Made by a program: the position numbers and the translations under genes. The notes below the pieces were generated by a model. The model worked only from the letters and a program-made list of their open reading frames with translations. It was not told where the DNA came from and searched no databases. A stretch of 64,000 nucleotides of DNA from JAQWRV01 sp045564915 (GTDB lineage: Bacteria; Pseudomonadota; Alphaproteobacteria; Rhodospirillales; Rhodospirillaceae), in contig JBJLGL010000014.1 in assembly GCA_045564915.1 (NCBI GenBank), positions 62,001-126,000 on the forward strand, read 5' to 3'. The stretch's first letter is position 1; each line of letters begins with the position of its first letter. Shown here piece after piece: positions 51,844 through 60,050 of the stretch.

Positions 51844-52272
51844 CTAGGCTTCCGACTTGCTAGCCTTAGCTGCAGCTTTTTTAGCCTTAGCGGCCTCACG
51901 AACTTTCATCACCGCGTTAGTATCTTCAGCAATACGTGCTGAACGTCCGCGGCGACCACGCAAATAGTAAAGTTTTGCTCTTCGAACGCGACCATGGCGT
52001 ATCAACTCGATTTGATCAATGATTGGGGCGTACAGAGGAAAAACGCGCTCTACACCTTCGCCGAAAGAAATCTTGCGTACTGTGAATGAAGAATTCACAC
52101 CAGCATTCTTGCGAGCAATACAAACCCCTTCATAGGCCTGAACACGCTCACGCTGACCTTCCTTCACCTTAACATGGACCCTCAGGGTATCGCCTGGTGT
52201 GAAATCCGGGATCTCTGTCCCTTCTTTCAGTTTGTCAACCTGCTCTTTTTCCAATTCCTGGATAATATCCAT
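51844..52272 (-). CDS. rplS: 50S ribosomal protein L19
   Basis: 142 residues. IPDFTPGDTLRVHVKVKEG, AYEGVCIARKN, SFTVRKISFGEGVERVFPLY and RAKLYYLRGRRGRSARI are L19 signatures. The C-terminus carries a 20-residue Ala/Lys tail (REAAKAKKAAAKASKSEA) longer than in E. coli. At the 30S-50S interface. Follows trmD by 5 bp. Confidence 0.98.
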   Translation of the reverse strand: MDIIQELEKEQVDKLKEGTEIPDFTPGDTLRVHVKVKEGQRERVQAYEGVCIARKNAGVNSSFTVRKISFGEGVERVFPLYAPIIDQIELIRHGRVRRAKLYYLRGRRGRSARIAEDTNAVMKVREAAKAKKAAAKASKSEA

Positions 52273-52277
52273 GGTCT

Positions 52278-52997
52278 TCAGCCTTTCTTATTCTTTCCCG
52301 CTGCAACAAATCTTTCCCAAAGATCTGGGCGCTGCATGCGCGTGATAGTTTCCGCCTGACTCCGCCGCCAGGCTTTAATTTTCTGATGGTGTCCAGAACG
52401 CAATACTCCCGGCACCGAGCGACCATCCCAAACTTCGGGTCGCGTGAAGTGAGGGTATTCAAGTAGGCCCTCCTTAAAACTTTCCTCTGCCAGAGAATCG
52501 GCGTTGCCCAGCACACCAGGCAATAAACGCACTACCGCATCAAGCAAAGTAATAGCAGCCGTTTCTCCACCAGACAGGATAAAGTCGCCAATACTAACTT
52601 CTTCCATATCCCAGGCCTCAACAACCCGCTGGTCAACGCCCTCATAGCGTCCGCACAGCAGTGTCAATCCATCAGCCGCGGCCAAATCCTGGGCTAATTC
52701 CTGATCGAACAGACGCCCACGCGGGGTTAGATAAATTAATGGCCAACCGCTGGTATGAGCCTTATGAAGCGCAGCATCAACAACATCCGGCCTCAGAACC
52801 ATGCCGGCGCCACCCCCGAAAGGCGTATCGTCAACAGATCGGTGTTTATCGCGCGCAAAGCTTCGAATGTCTACTGTTTCCAGGCACCACAGGCCATCAG
52901 ATTCGGCTTTGCCAGCCAATGAATTCCCCAAAGGACCCGGAAACATCTCAGGAAATAATGTCAAAACAGAGACCAAGTATGGAGTACTATTGATCAT
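52278..52997 (-). CDS. trmD: tRNA (guanine37-N1)-methyltransferase
   Basis: 239 residues. The SPOUT knot shows in LLCGRYEGVDQRVVEAW and EVSIGDFILSGGETAAITLLDA, with the N-terminal LTLFPEMFPGPLG. It methylates G37 next to the anticodon, preventing frameshifts. Start overlaps the rimM stop by one base; part of rpsP-rimM-trmD-rplS. Confidence 0.98.
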   Translation of the reverse strand: MINSTPYLVSVLTLFPEMFPGPLGNSLAGKAESDGLWCLETVDIRSFARDKHRSVDDTPFGGGAGMVLRPDVVDAALHKAHTSGWPLIYLTPRGRLFDQELAQDLAAADGLTLLCGRYEGVDQRVVEAWDMEEVSIGDFILSGGETAAITLLDAVVRLLPGVLGNADSLAEESFKEGLLEYPHFTRPEVWDGRSVPGVLRSGHHQKIKAWRRSQAETITRMQRPDLWERFVAAGKNKKG

Positions 52998-53551
52998 TAT
53001 GCTGACCCAGCCTCCGCTGCGGCCAGGGCTAGTGAAGAAATCACGATTCTACCTTTGGGTAGGTCAATTTCTGGGACGGCGTGCACGGTGAACGGCACCA
53101 TCACCGTATGCCCAGCTGGTCGGCGGATATCTAAAACATCTCCAGCACCAAAATCATAGACGGCTATTACCGTTCCGCATTCCACATCAGTTTCATCCAA
53201 AGCCGTGAGACCAATGAGATCTGCGTGGTAATACTCGTCTTCAGCAACTTCCTCCGGCAACTTACTCCTTGCAACATAGAGTTGCTGCCCTTTGAGTGCT
53301 TCAGCCCCCGCCCTATCTTTGATATCAGAGATGCGCACTAAGACCGAGCCCTTAGCCTCGCCTGTTACTCTCAGTGCTAGTCTTTGTCCATCTTCGGTTT
53401 GGACACACCCATAAGAGGCAACATCTTTGGGGTAACGTGTGAAGCTTTTCACTTTCACGTCGCCTTTGATGCCTCGTGCACCGACAACCACTCCGAGACA
53501 TACTTTACCATCTTTGAGCTTACCCTTTCTAATCGGTGGTTTTTCAGACAT
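52997..53551 (-). CDS. rimM: ribosome maturation factor RimM
   Basis: 184 residues with the N-terminal RimM barrel (CLGVVVGARGIKGDVKVKSFT) and the C-terminal PRC barrel (YYHADLIGLTALD, VLDIRRPAGHTVMVPFT). It aids 30S head maturation by binding S19. Coupled to trmD. Confidence 0.96.
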   Translation of the reverse strand: MSEKPPIRKGKLKDGKVCLGVVVGARGIKGDVKVKSFTRYPKDVASYGCVQTEDGQRLALRVTGEAKGSVLVRISDIKDRAGAEALKGQQLYVARSKLPEEVAEDEYYHADLIGLTALDETDVECGTVIAVYDFGAGDVLDIRRPAGHTVMVPFTVHAVPEIDLPKGRIVISSLALAAAEAGSA

Positions 53552-53583
53552 GTGCTGACCCCTGGACGCGTTGGCTACGATTG

Positions 53584-54189
53584 TTAGCCTTCGGTCTTTT
53601 CTTCTCCCTCAGAAGCTGCCTCTTCAGCAGGTTTGGTGTCTTCTGCTGGCTCAGACGCTTTAGCTGCCTCTTCTGTAGCTTTGGTGTCTTCTGCTGGCTC
53701 AGACGCTTTAGCTGCCTCTTGTGCAGCTTTGGTGTCTTCTGCTGGCTCAGACGCTTTAGCTGCCTCTTCTGCAGGTTTGGTGTCTTCTGCTGGCTCAGAC
53801 GCTTTAGCTGCCTCTTCTGCAGGTTTGGTGTCTTCTGCTGGCTCAGACGCTTTAGCTGCCTCTTCTGCTTCACGCTGCCGTTCCTGCGCCTTGGCCCGAG
53901 GCTTGTCTTGTTTGGTCTGCGCGGGAATAGTTTTTGCCTCCAGAATGCCCGCTTTTGCTAGAAAGCGATGGACCCGGTCTGATGGCTGAGCACCAAGGCC
54001 TAACCAGTGGCGGACACGGTCTTCTTTAATAGTAAAGCGGTCTGAGTGATCACTAGGTAGCCTGGGATTATAGGTGCCAAGTTTTTCGATAAACCGGCCG
54101 TCGCGAGGGGATCGGGAGTCAGCTACCACAATCCTATAAAATGGGCGCTTCTTGGCTCCACCCCGGGATAAACGAATTCTCAGACCCAT
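53584..54189 (-). CDS. rpsP: 30S ribosomal protein S16 with long repetitive C-terminal tail
   Basis: About 201 residues from the ATG at 54189, which has AAGGAG upstream; 17 further in-frame codons are not family-like. The first 80 residues are ordinary S16 (MGLRIRLSRGGAKKRPFYRI, then YNPRLPSDHSDRF). After about residue 95 the protein becomes an acidic Ala/Glu/Lys/Pro tail built of five near-identical 16-residue units (AEEAAKASEPAEDTKP) and a final acidic stub. S16 is normally 80-120 residues, with some tailed alphaproteobacterial forms. Heads rimM-trmD-rplS and follows ffh. Confidence 0.96.
   Translation of the reverse strand: MGLRIRLSRGGAKKRPFYRIVVADSRSPRDGRFIEKLGTYNPRLPSDHSDRFTIKEDRVRHWLGLGAQPSDRVHRFLAKAGILEAKTIPAQTKQDKPRAKAQERQREAEEAAKASEPAEDTKPAEEAAKASEPAEDTKPAEEAAKASEPAEDTKAAQEAAKASEPAEDTKATEEAAKASEPAEDTKPAEEAASEGEEKTEG
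53616..53855 (-). repeat. five tandem 48-bp repeats inside rpsP
   Basis: Five consecutive 48-bp copies, in frame, with a handful of differences mainly around the unit junction. Each encodes 16 residues of the S16 tail. A partial sixth copy follows on the N-terminal side (53856-53869). Close identity implies recent expansion by slippage or unequal exchange. Confidence 0.9.
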
Positions 54190-54279
54190 ACGTCCTTCTC
54201 CTTTTGTTTCAAGTTGTCTTGGTGCGCCATCCCGGCCCACCCCTTTTTATTAATACGCCCAAAATGGGCTTCAATTTCT

Positions 54280-55704
54280 TCAGCGGCCCCTAAAGGGAAA
54301 GCCAGGCTGCACCGCCGCTGACAATCCTTCACCAGCGAAACCACCTTGTACTCCAGCTCCAGGAATGCCCCCACCCGACAGAAGTCCTGCTAGGCCCTTC
54401 TTTTTTACCTTCTTCATCACCCCCGCCATTTGCTGATACTGTTTCATAAGCCGGTTTACCTCGGGCACCGACGTGCCTGATCCATGAGCAATACGCTTCT
54501 TCCGCGATGCCTTAATCAAGGCAGGTTTCTCACGTTCTTGTCGCGTCATGGATAGCAAGATGGCCTCCTGGCGCTTAATCATCTTAGGGTCAACCTCAGT
54601 GTTCTTCATTTGCTTTGCTATCTTACCAACGCCAGGAAGCATACTAAGCAAGCCCTTCATGTCGCCCATGTTTTGCAGCTGACGCAGCTGCGAGAGAAGA
54701 TCATTTAAATCAAACTGACCCTGCATCATGCGCTTTGCCAGACGCTCAGCTTCTTCTTCATCAACAGTTTCGGATGCTTTCTCAACCAGACCGACAACAT
54801 CTCCCATGCCGAGAATACGTCCAGCTATGCGTTCTGCATGGAATGCTTCAATAGCATCGGCCTTTTCACCCACACCCATAACCTTGATAGGCACGCCTGT
54901 AACCGCTCGCATAGAAAGGGCTGCACCTCCTCGCGCATCACCGTCGACACGCGTAAGCGCAATGCCGGTAATGCCTATTTTTTCTTGGAAGGCCAGTGCC
55001 GTCTCTATAGAATCCTGGCCAGTCATCGCGTCAACAACCAACATTATTTCTGATGGACAAACGGCATCTCGAACTTGCGCAACTTCATCCATCAGCGCCG
55101 AGTTAATAGTAGTCCGGCCAGCGGTATCTAGTACTACCACATCAAAACCACCGCGACGGCCTTCCTCCATGGCCCTATTGGCAATCTCGATCGGTTTCTG
55201 ATCTGGCACGATGGGCAGAGAAATAATGTTGGCCTGCTGGCCAAGGGTGGCAAGCTGCTGCATGGCTGCGGGGCGGTAAACGTCCAAAGAAGCAATCAGC
55301 ACACGTTTTTTTTCTTTAACTTGAAGATACCTTGCGATCTTGGCCGTGGTCGTGGTTTTGCCTGATCCCTGAAGTCCCACCATCAGAAAGGGCACAGGCG
55401 GCCTCGTCTTAAAGTTTAGGCCAGACGCTATTTTGTCTTCACAAGTGAGCATCTCAACTAAGCAGTCATGAACAATCTTGACCACCATCTGACCTGGGGT
55501 TACAGAGCGAATAACCTGTTCACCCGTAGCTCTTTCGGTCGCTTTTTCGATAAATTCTTTGACGACAGGCAAGGCAACGTCAGCTTCAAGCAATGCCACG
55601 CGAACCTCCCGCATGGCAGTAAGCACATCGTCTTTCTTTATCGCCCCCCTGCGGGTAAGCGCATCAAAAACCGAGCCGAGCTTTTGCGACAAACTGTCAA
55701 ACAT
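54280..55704 (-). CDS. ffh: signal recognition particle protein Ffh
   Basis: 474 residues. The N domain (about 1-95) is followed by the G domain with G1 LQGSGKTTT (about 111-119), DVYRPAA, VLDTAGRT and TRVDGDARGG. The C-terminal M domain is methionine-rich with the SRP-RNA-binding HGSGTSVPEVNRLMKQY and a Gly/Pro-rich end. It binds signal sequences of nascent membrane proteins and SRP RNA. It leads the ffh-rpsP-rimM-trmD-rplS run; rpsP follows by 90 bp. Confidence 0.98.
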   Translation of the reverse strand: MFDSLSQKLGSVFDALTRRGAIKKDDVLTAMREVRVALLEADVALPVVKEFIEKATERATGEQVIRSVTPGQMVVKIVHDCLVEMLTCEDKIASGLNFKTRPPVPFLMVGLQGSGKTTTTAKIARYLQVKEKKRVLIASLDVYRPAAMQQLATLGQQANIISLPIVPDQKPIEIANRAMEEGRRGGFDVVVLDTAGRTTINSALMDEVAQVRDAVCPSEIMLVVDAMTGQDSIETALAFQEKIGITGIALTRVDGDARGGAALSMRAVTGVPIKVMGVGEKADAIEAFHAERIAGRILGMGDVVGLVEKASETVDEEEAERLAKRMMQGQFDLNDLLSQLRQLQNMGDMKGLLSMLPGVGKIAKQMKNTEVDPKMIKRQEAILLSMTRQEREKPALIKASRKKRIAHGSGTSVPEVNRLMKQYQQMAGVMKKVKKKGLAGLLSGGGIPGAGVQGGFAGEGLSAAVQPGFPFRGR

Positions 55705-56174
55705 TTGGCTTTCGTACTTTCCTATGCTCGAGCAGCCTACCCAAACCGTTTAGCACATACGACCGTACGCCAGTGCGCGAACAGTCGCGGACTGGCGGGC
55801 CCCCTTGGGAGCAGGATACTCGAAGATTATTGAACCCTCTGTACAGACTTATCAGCCTGACTAGGCTCGTTTACGATTCTGGGCACGCAAAGTCAAGAGA
55901 GGCTGCCGCACACTGAGAGCGTTCAGCAGCGTCCAATAAACCTTGTTTTTCTTGGAATCTAGCCAGATTTTCTCCCTAGTAAGTCTGGGTTTCCTTGATT
56001 GGTATAATCTATCAAACCTGGGGCTTTGAAGCCTTTATTGCATCATAAAAACTCTGAACCAGGCCATGAACTAAGCTATTTGGGCCTTTAACTTTTTCGA
56101 TAGGTGATAAGTTATTAGCTATGAATTGTTTGGTTGGCTGGACTCGGGGTCCCGCTGAGCCATATAAACCGCTG
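55705..56174. other. 470-bp divergent region between ffh and dapF
   Basis: No gene is supported here. A TGGTATAAT extended -10 box on the plus strand (TATAAT at 56003-56008) could start dapF-mtaB-ftsY with a leader of about 160 nt. I see no SRP RNA, tRNA or clear terminator hairpin. Confidence 0.4.
56000..56008 (+). promoter_or_regulatory. possible extended -10 promoter of the dapF-mtaB-ftsY unit
   Basis: TGGTATAAT matches TGnTATAAT; no consensus -35 is seen upstream. It lies about 167 bp before the preferred dapF start. Position and direction fit, but the evidence is a single motif. Confidence 0.3.
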
Positions 56175-57023
56175 ATGAATGATAACTCTATTATAGAGGG
56201 CTTGCCCTTTCTCAAGATGCATGGTCTTGGCAATGATTTTGTGATCCTGGATGCGCGTGGGCGCCCGATAAGCCTCAGTGAAAGTCAGGTCCGGGCCATT
56301 GCCGATCGCCGCACAGGCGTGGGGTGCGATCAAGTCCTTATCGTCGAGCCGCCTCAGAAAAATGGCGATGCTTTTATGACGGTCCGTAATGCAGACGGTG
56401 GAATTGTTGCGTCTTGTGGCAACGGCGCTCGCTGTGTGTCAGCATTTCTAATAACAGCCACCGGCAAGAGATCAATTACATTAGAAACATTAGCGGGACC
56501 AATCGCAGCCTCGCAGGCAAATAAAGGCCACGTTACCGTTGACATGGGCAAGGCATTGCTCGACTGGCAGGATATTCCTCTGGCTATCAGAGAAAACACC
56601 GAGAGCTTGGACCTGGTGGTCGGGCCCCTGTCGAACCCCGTAGCGGTAAGCATGGGCAATCCGCACGTAGTTTTTTTTGTTGCTGACTTAGATGCTATTG
56701 ATCTTGAAGAGTTTGGACCAATCATAGAGACGCATGTGCTGTTTCCCAAACGTACAAATGTAGAGGTGGTTCAGATCATAGATAGAAGGCATGTTCGAGT
56801 AAGTGTATGGGAGCGTGGTGTTGGTATTACCCAGGCATGCGGTACTGGCGCCTGTGCAGTGGGTGTCGCTGCGGTGCGGCGTAATCTTACGGACCGCGAA
56901 GTTAAAGTTACACTAGACGGAGGAGACCTCAATATCGAGTGGAGGGAAGATGGGCATGTTATTATGACGGGTCCTGTCTCATACTCATACGAAGGTATTC
57001 TTGATCAAGAGGTGCTGTCGTGA
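56175..57023 (+). CDS. dapF: diaminopimelate epimerase
   Basis: About 282 residues from the ATG at 56175; an in-frame ATG at 56121 adds 18 non-family residues. KMHGLGNDFVILD opens the enzyme. The two catalytic cysteines are Cys81 in ASCGNGARC and Cys222 in QACGTGACAV. It interconverts LL- and meso-diaminopimelate for lysine and peptidoglycan. Its stop overlaps the GTG start of mtaB by four bases. Confidence 0.96.
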   Translation: MNDNSIIEGLPFLKMHGLGNDFVILDARGRPISLSESQVRAIADRRTGVGCDQVLIVEPPQKNGDAFMTVRNADGGIVASCGNGARCVSAFLITATGKRSITLETLAGPIAASQANKGHVTVDMGKALLDWQDIPLAIRENTESLDLVVGPLSNPVAVSMGNPHVVFFVADLDAIDLEEFGPIIETHVLFPKRTNVEVVQIIDRRHVRVSVWERGVGITQACGTGACAVGVAAVRRNLTDREVKVTLDGGDLNIEWREDGHVIMTGPVSYSYEGILDQEVLS

Positions 57024-58303
57024 AGGCGCCACCAGAACAGGTCCCCCAGGAAAACATGGGTATAAAGGTTGTCTGTTTTGGCTGTCGACTAAACACATAC
57101 GAAGGTGAAGTAATGCGCGGCCATGCTGTCGCAGGCGGGCGCAAAAATACCATAATCGTTAACACCTGCGCAGTGACTAAGGAAGCAGAGCGTCAGGGCC
57201 TCCAGTCTTTGCGGCGATTGCGAAGAGAAAATCCAAAGGCAGAAATCATCGCGACTGGCTGCGCCGTCCAACTAGATCCTCAGGCATATGCTTCCATGGA
57301 AGAAGTCGACCGGGTGATCGGTAACGAAGCAAAAATGAATGCTGATAGTTTTACCGCAGAAAACAATCAGCCCGTGCTTATTAGCGATATTATGACTGTT
57401 CGTGAAACAGCATCTCATCTTGTCGGTGGACTAACAGCACCCTACGCCAACCGCGCCCGGGCATTTGTGCAAATTCAGCAAGGGTGCGACCACCGTTGCA
57501 CATTTTGTATTATTCCCTTCGCCCGTGGAAACAACCGCAGTGTCCCAATGGGCCGACTTTTTGATGAAATTAGAGCTTTAGTTAATAGGGGACATAAGGA
57601 AATTGTACTGACGGGTGTAGATATCACTGGCTACGGCAGCGATTTGCCGGGCTTGCCGACGCTCGGGAAAATGATCAAACGCTTGTTGGCTGATGTTCCA
57701 GAGCTACCACGGCTCCGCTTGTCATCTCTAGATCCTGCAGAAGTAGATGAGGATTTGATTAATGTAATCGCCAACGAAGAGCGCCTTCTTCCTCACTATC
57801 ACATTTCCGCCCAATCCGGTGACAACGTAATTCTAAAGAGGATGAAGCGTCGGCATCTACGCAATGATATCGTTGAATTCTGTGCGGTCATACGAAGTGT
57901 CAGGCCTGATGCAGTATTTGGAGCTGATTTGATTGCGGGCTTTCCAACTGAAACAGATGCACAATTCCAGAATACTTTAAAATTGATTAAAGATGCCGGA
58001 CTAACTCATCTCCATGTATTTCCGTATTCTATCCGCGAAGACACTCCAGCGGCACGAATGCCACAAATCCCTATTCCAACCATAAAAGAGCGCGCAGCGC
58101 AGCTGCGTGCGGCTGGAGAGATTTCAAAAGCCGATTTCCTAAAAAGCTGCGTTGGCCGCCGAGCATCCGTTTTAGTTGAATCTAACGGCATTGGTCAAAG
58201 CGAGCATTACGTTCCAGTCCGCCTCACATCAGACCCCGGGGCTGGCGCTTTAATTAATGTAACAGTCGCCGCAACGGATGGCGGTTATTTAATTGCGGCG
58301 TAG
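57020..58303 (+). CDS. mtaB: tRNA t6A37 methylthiotransferase MtaB
   Basis: 427 residues, GTG start overlapping dapF. The N-terminal UPF0004 domain binds one cluster through Cys22 (VCFGCRLNTYE), Cys50 and Cys81. The radical-SAM cluster ligands are Cys156, Cys160 and Cys163 in GCDHRCTFC. CRLNTYEGE distinguishes MtaB from MiaB and RimO. It adds a methylthio group to t6A37 to form ms2t6A. Coupled with dapF, and with ftsY directly after it. Confidence 0.96.
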   Translation: MKAPPEQVPQENMGIKVVCFGCRLNTYEGEVMRGHAVAGGRKNTIIVNTCAVTKEAERQGLQSLRRLRRENPKAEIIATGCAVQLDPQAYASMEEVDRVIGNEAKMNADSFTAENNQPVLISDIMTVRETASHLVGGLTAPYANRARAFVQIQQGCDHRCTFCIIPFARGNNRSVPMGRLFDEIRALVNRGHKEIVLTGVDITGYGSDLPGLPTLGKMIKRLLADVPELPRLRLSSLDPAEVDEDLINVIANEERLLPHYHISAQSGDNVILKRMKRRHLRNDIVEFCAVIRSVRPDAVFGADLIAGFPTETDAQFQNTLKLIKDAGLTHLHVFPYSIREDTPAARMPQIPIPTIKERAAQLRAAGEISKADFLKSCVGRRASVLVESNGIGQSEHYVPVRLTSDPGAGALINVTVAATDGGYLIAA

Positions 58304-58307
58304 CTTT

Positions 58308-59270
58308 ATGTCTGGGAATTTGACTGACTCATCGTCTCTTGAATCTAAAAAATCCACTGATTGGTTTAGCCGCCTAACTGCAGGCTTGCAAAAGTCATCC
58401 GCTAAGCTAGCGCATGGCATCAGCGATTTATTTGTCAATCGAAAGCTGGACGATGTGGTCTTGGAAAACCTAGAAGAGGTGCTGATTACTGCCGATCTGG
58501 GACCAGCAACAGCTGCACGGCTCACGGCAAACCTTGCCAAGACACGGTTCGGTAAAGAAATCACTGACGAGGAAGTGCGCACAGTATTGGCGACCGATAT
58601 TGCTGAAATACTAACACCGGTAGCTGCACCGATCGAAATAGAAGCTGAGAAGAAACCATTCGTAATATTAGTAGTAGGTGTTAATGGTGCTGGTAAAACC
58701 ACTACTATTGGCAAGATGGCTAAACAATTCCGAGACCAAGGACGCAGCGTCACTATGGCAGCAGGGGATACATTCCGGGCCGCAGCCGCAGAACAATTGA
58801 AGGTCTGGGGCGAGCGCAGCGGAACGCCGGTGATCGCCAGAAAACCCGGCAGTGATGCAGCTGGCCTTGTCTACGATGCACTGCACGAAGCCAAAGCGCG
58901 CAGTGATGATATTCTCCTAGTTGATACTGCAGGCCGCTTGCAAAACAAAGATGCGCTAATGAATGAACTGGCAAAGGTGGTGCGAGTTATCGGAAAGATT
59001 GATGACACAGCACCACATTCAGTCCTACTTGTGCTGGACGCAACCGTAGGTCAAAACGCTCACTCTCAGGTCGAAAATTTCCAGAATGTCTCGGGCGTAA
59101 CCGGTTTAGTCATCACTAAACTGGATGGTACCGCCAAGGGCGGTGTGGTGGTCGCGTTAGCAGAACGCTTCGGCCTTCCAATACATTACCTTGGTGTCGG
59201 CGAAGGACTCGAAGATTTGCGTTCTTTCACGGCGGTGGACTTTGCCAATAGCCTTCTGGGGGTTTCCTAA
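58308..59270 (+). CDS. ftsY: signal recognition particle receptor FtsY
   Basis: About 320 residues from the ATG at 58308; a TTG at 58293 is a poorer start inside mtaB. NG domains: KSTDWFSRLTAGL, G1 VNGAGKTTTIGKMA, GDTFRAAAAEQLKVW, DTAGRLQNK, TKLDGTAKGGV, and the closing GVGEGLEDLRSF. It lacks the long acidic A domain of E. coli FtsY. It docks SRP-ribosome complexes at the membrane, partnering Ffh encoded 3 kb away. Confidence 0.97.
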   Translation: MSGNLTDSSSLESKKSTDWFSRLTAGLQKSSAKLAHGISDLFVNRKLDDVVLENLEEVLITADLGPATAARLTANLAKTRFGKEITDEEVRTVLATDIAEILTPVAAPIEIEAEKKPFVILVVGVNGAGKTTTIGKMAKQFRDQGRSVTMAAGDTFRAAAAEQLKVWGERSGTPVIARKPGSDAAGLVYDALHEAKARSDDILLVDTAGRLQNKDALMNELAKVVRVIGKIDDTAPHSVLLVLDATVGQNAHSQVENFQNVSGVTGLVITKLDGTAKGGVVVALAERFGLPIHYLGVGEGLEDLRSFTAVDFANSLLGVS

Positions 59271-59309
59271 GATAAGATTGTGTATCACTTGTCGGCGTTA
59301 TACCGCCCA

Positions 59310-59861
59310 CTATCTTTCCCAATGAATCGCCGGTGGTTCACGGCCAGGTGAGACAACAGCCTGCCCATTTGTTGCTTTATGATACTCCAGCGCCCATTGC
59401 ACACTTGGGAAAGCTAGGTCCTCCCAAGGAAGGTCATCCCATGCGTAGAGACATGCTTCTTCACTTTCCGGGCCAGGGGCATGGGCCTCGTTCAGCAGGT
59501 GCGCCCGGAATACCAAGTAAATTTGGGCAATGCGTGTAATGCTATACACACCAAGGAGTGCCTCAATAGCAATGTGGGCACGTGCTTCTTCCCAAGTCTC
59601 TCTCACAGCACCTGCTTCAACTGTTTCCCCCACCTCAAGAAATCCCGCAGGTATTGTCCAGTACCCTTTGCGGGGCTCAATAGCTCGCTTAACTAGTAGA
59701 AATTTATCCTGCCATGTTGCCACAGCCCCCACGACTACTTTCGGATTCACATAATTGATAAAACCACAATCATCGCAAACAAGGCGGGGCCGGTTGTCGT
59801 CGGCTAGCACCTGCTCAACGGTAGGGCCTTGGGCTTTATAAGATTTGGACGGTGACTTCAT
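59310..59861 (-). CDS. Nudix hydrolase
   Basis: 183 residues. The Nudix box GFLEVGETVEAGAVRETWEEA (G-x5-E-x7-REUxEE) is complete. An N-terminal zinc-ribbon-like CDDCGFINYVNPKVVVG recalls NADH-pyrophosphatase-like Nudix enzymes, but only one Cys pair is present. It hydrolyses a nucleoside diphosphate linked to another moiety; the substrate is unknown. Convergent with ftsY, separate from secA by 189 bp. Confidence 0.9.
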   Translation of the reverse strand: MKSPSKSYKAQGPTVEQVLADDNRPRLVCDDCGFINYVNPKVVVGAVATWQDKFLLVKRAIEPRKGYWTIPAGFLEVGETVEAGAVRETWEEARAHIAIEALLGVYSITRIAQIYLVFRAHLLNEAHAPGPESEEACLYAWDDLPWEDLAFPSVQWALEYHKATNGQAVVSPGREPPAIHWER

Positions 59862-60050
59862 AGGGCTAGCATGTACCGGGTCTTATTACTGAGGCAACTA
59901 GTTGTCAAAAATGGTAGACAGACAAGGAAAGTCAACTGTGCGGTGCTGCCTCTGATAACACCCCAAACCTGACCGAGACATAGGTCTTTTAAACAGTAAA
60001 TGCTTGAACTATCAGCAGGTCCTGATGGAGCCTTAGCTCTAAAAATTAGT

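Noticed and set aside
53616..53855. Regular 48-bp repeats considered as a CRISPR array
   Set aside because: The units are directly contiguous with no unique spacers and lie in frame inside rpsP.
53536..53961. Plus-strand frame rich in Cys/Leu/Arg repeats opposite rpsP
   Set aside because: It is the antisense reading of the 48-bp repeats in the S16 tail, with no start context or independent support.
55705..56174. Possible SRP RNA or tRNA between ffh and dapF
   Set aside because: No tRNA cloverleaf, no SRP-RNA GGAA tetraloop hairpin with matching arms could be found by eye.
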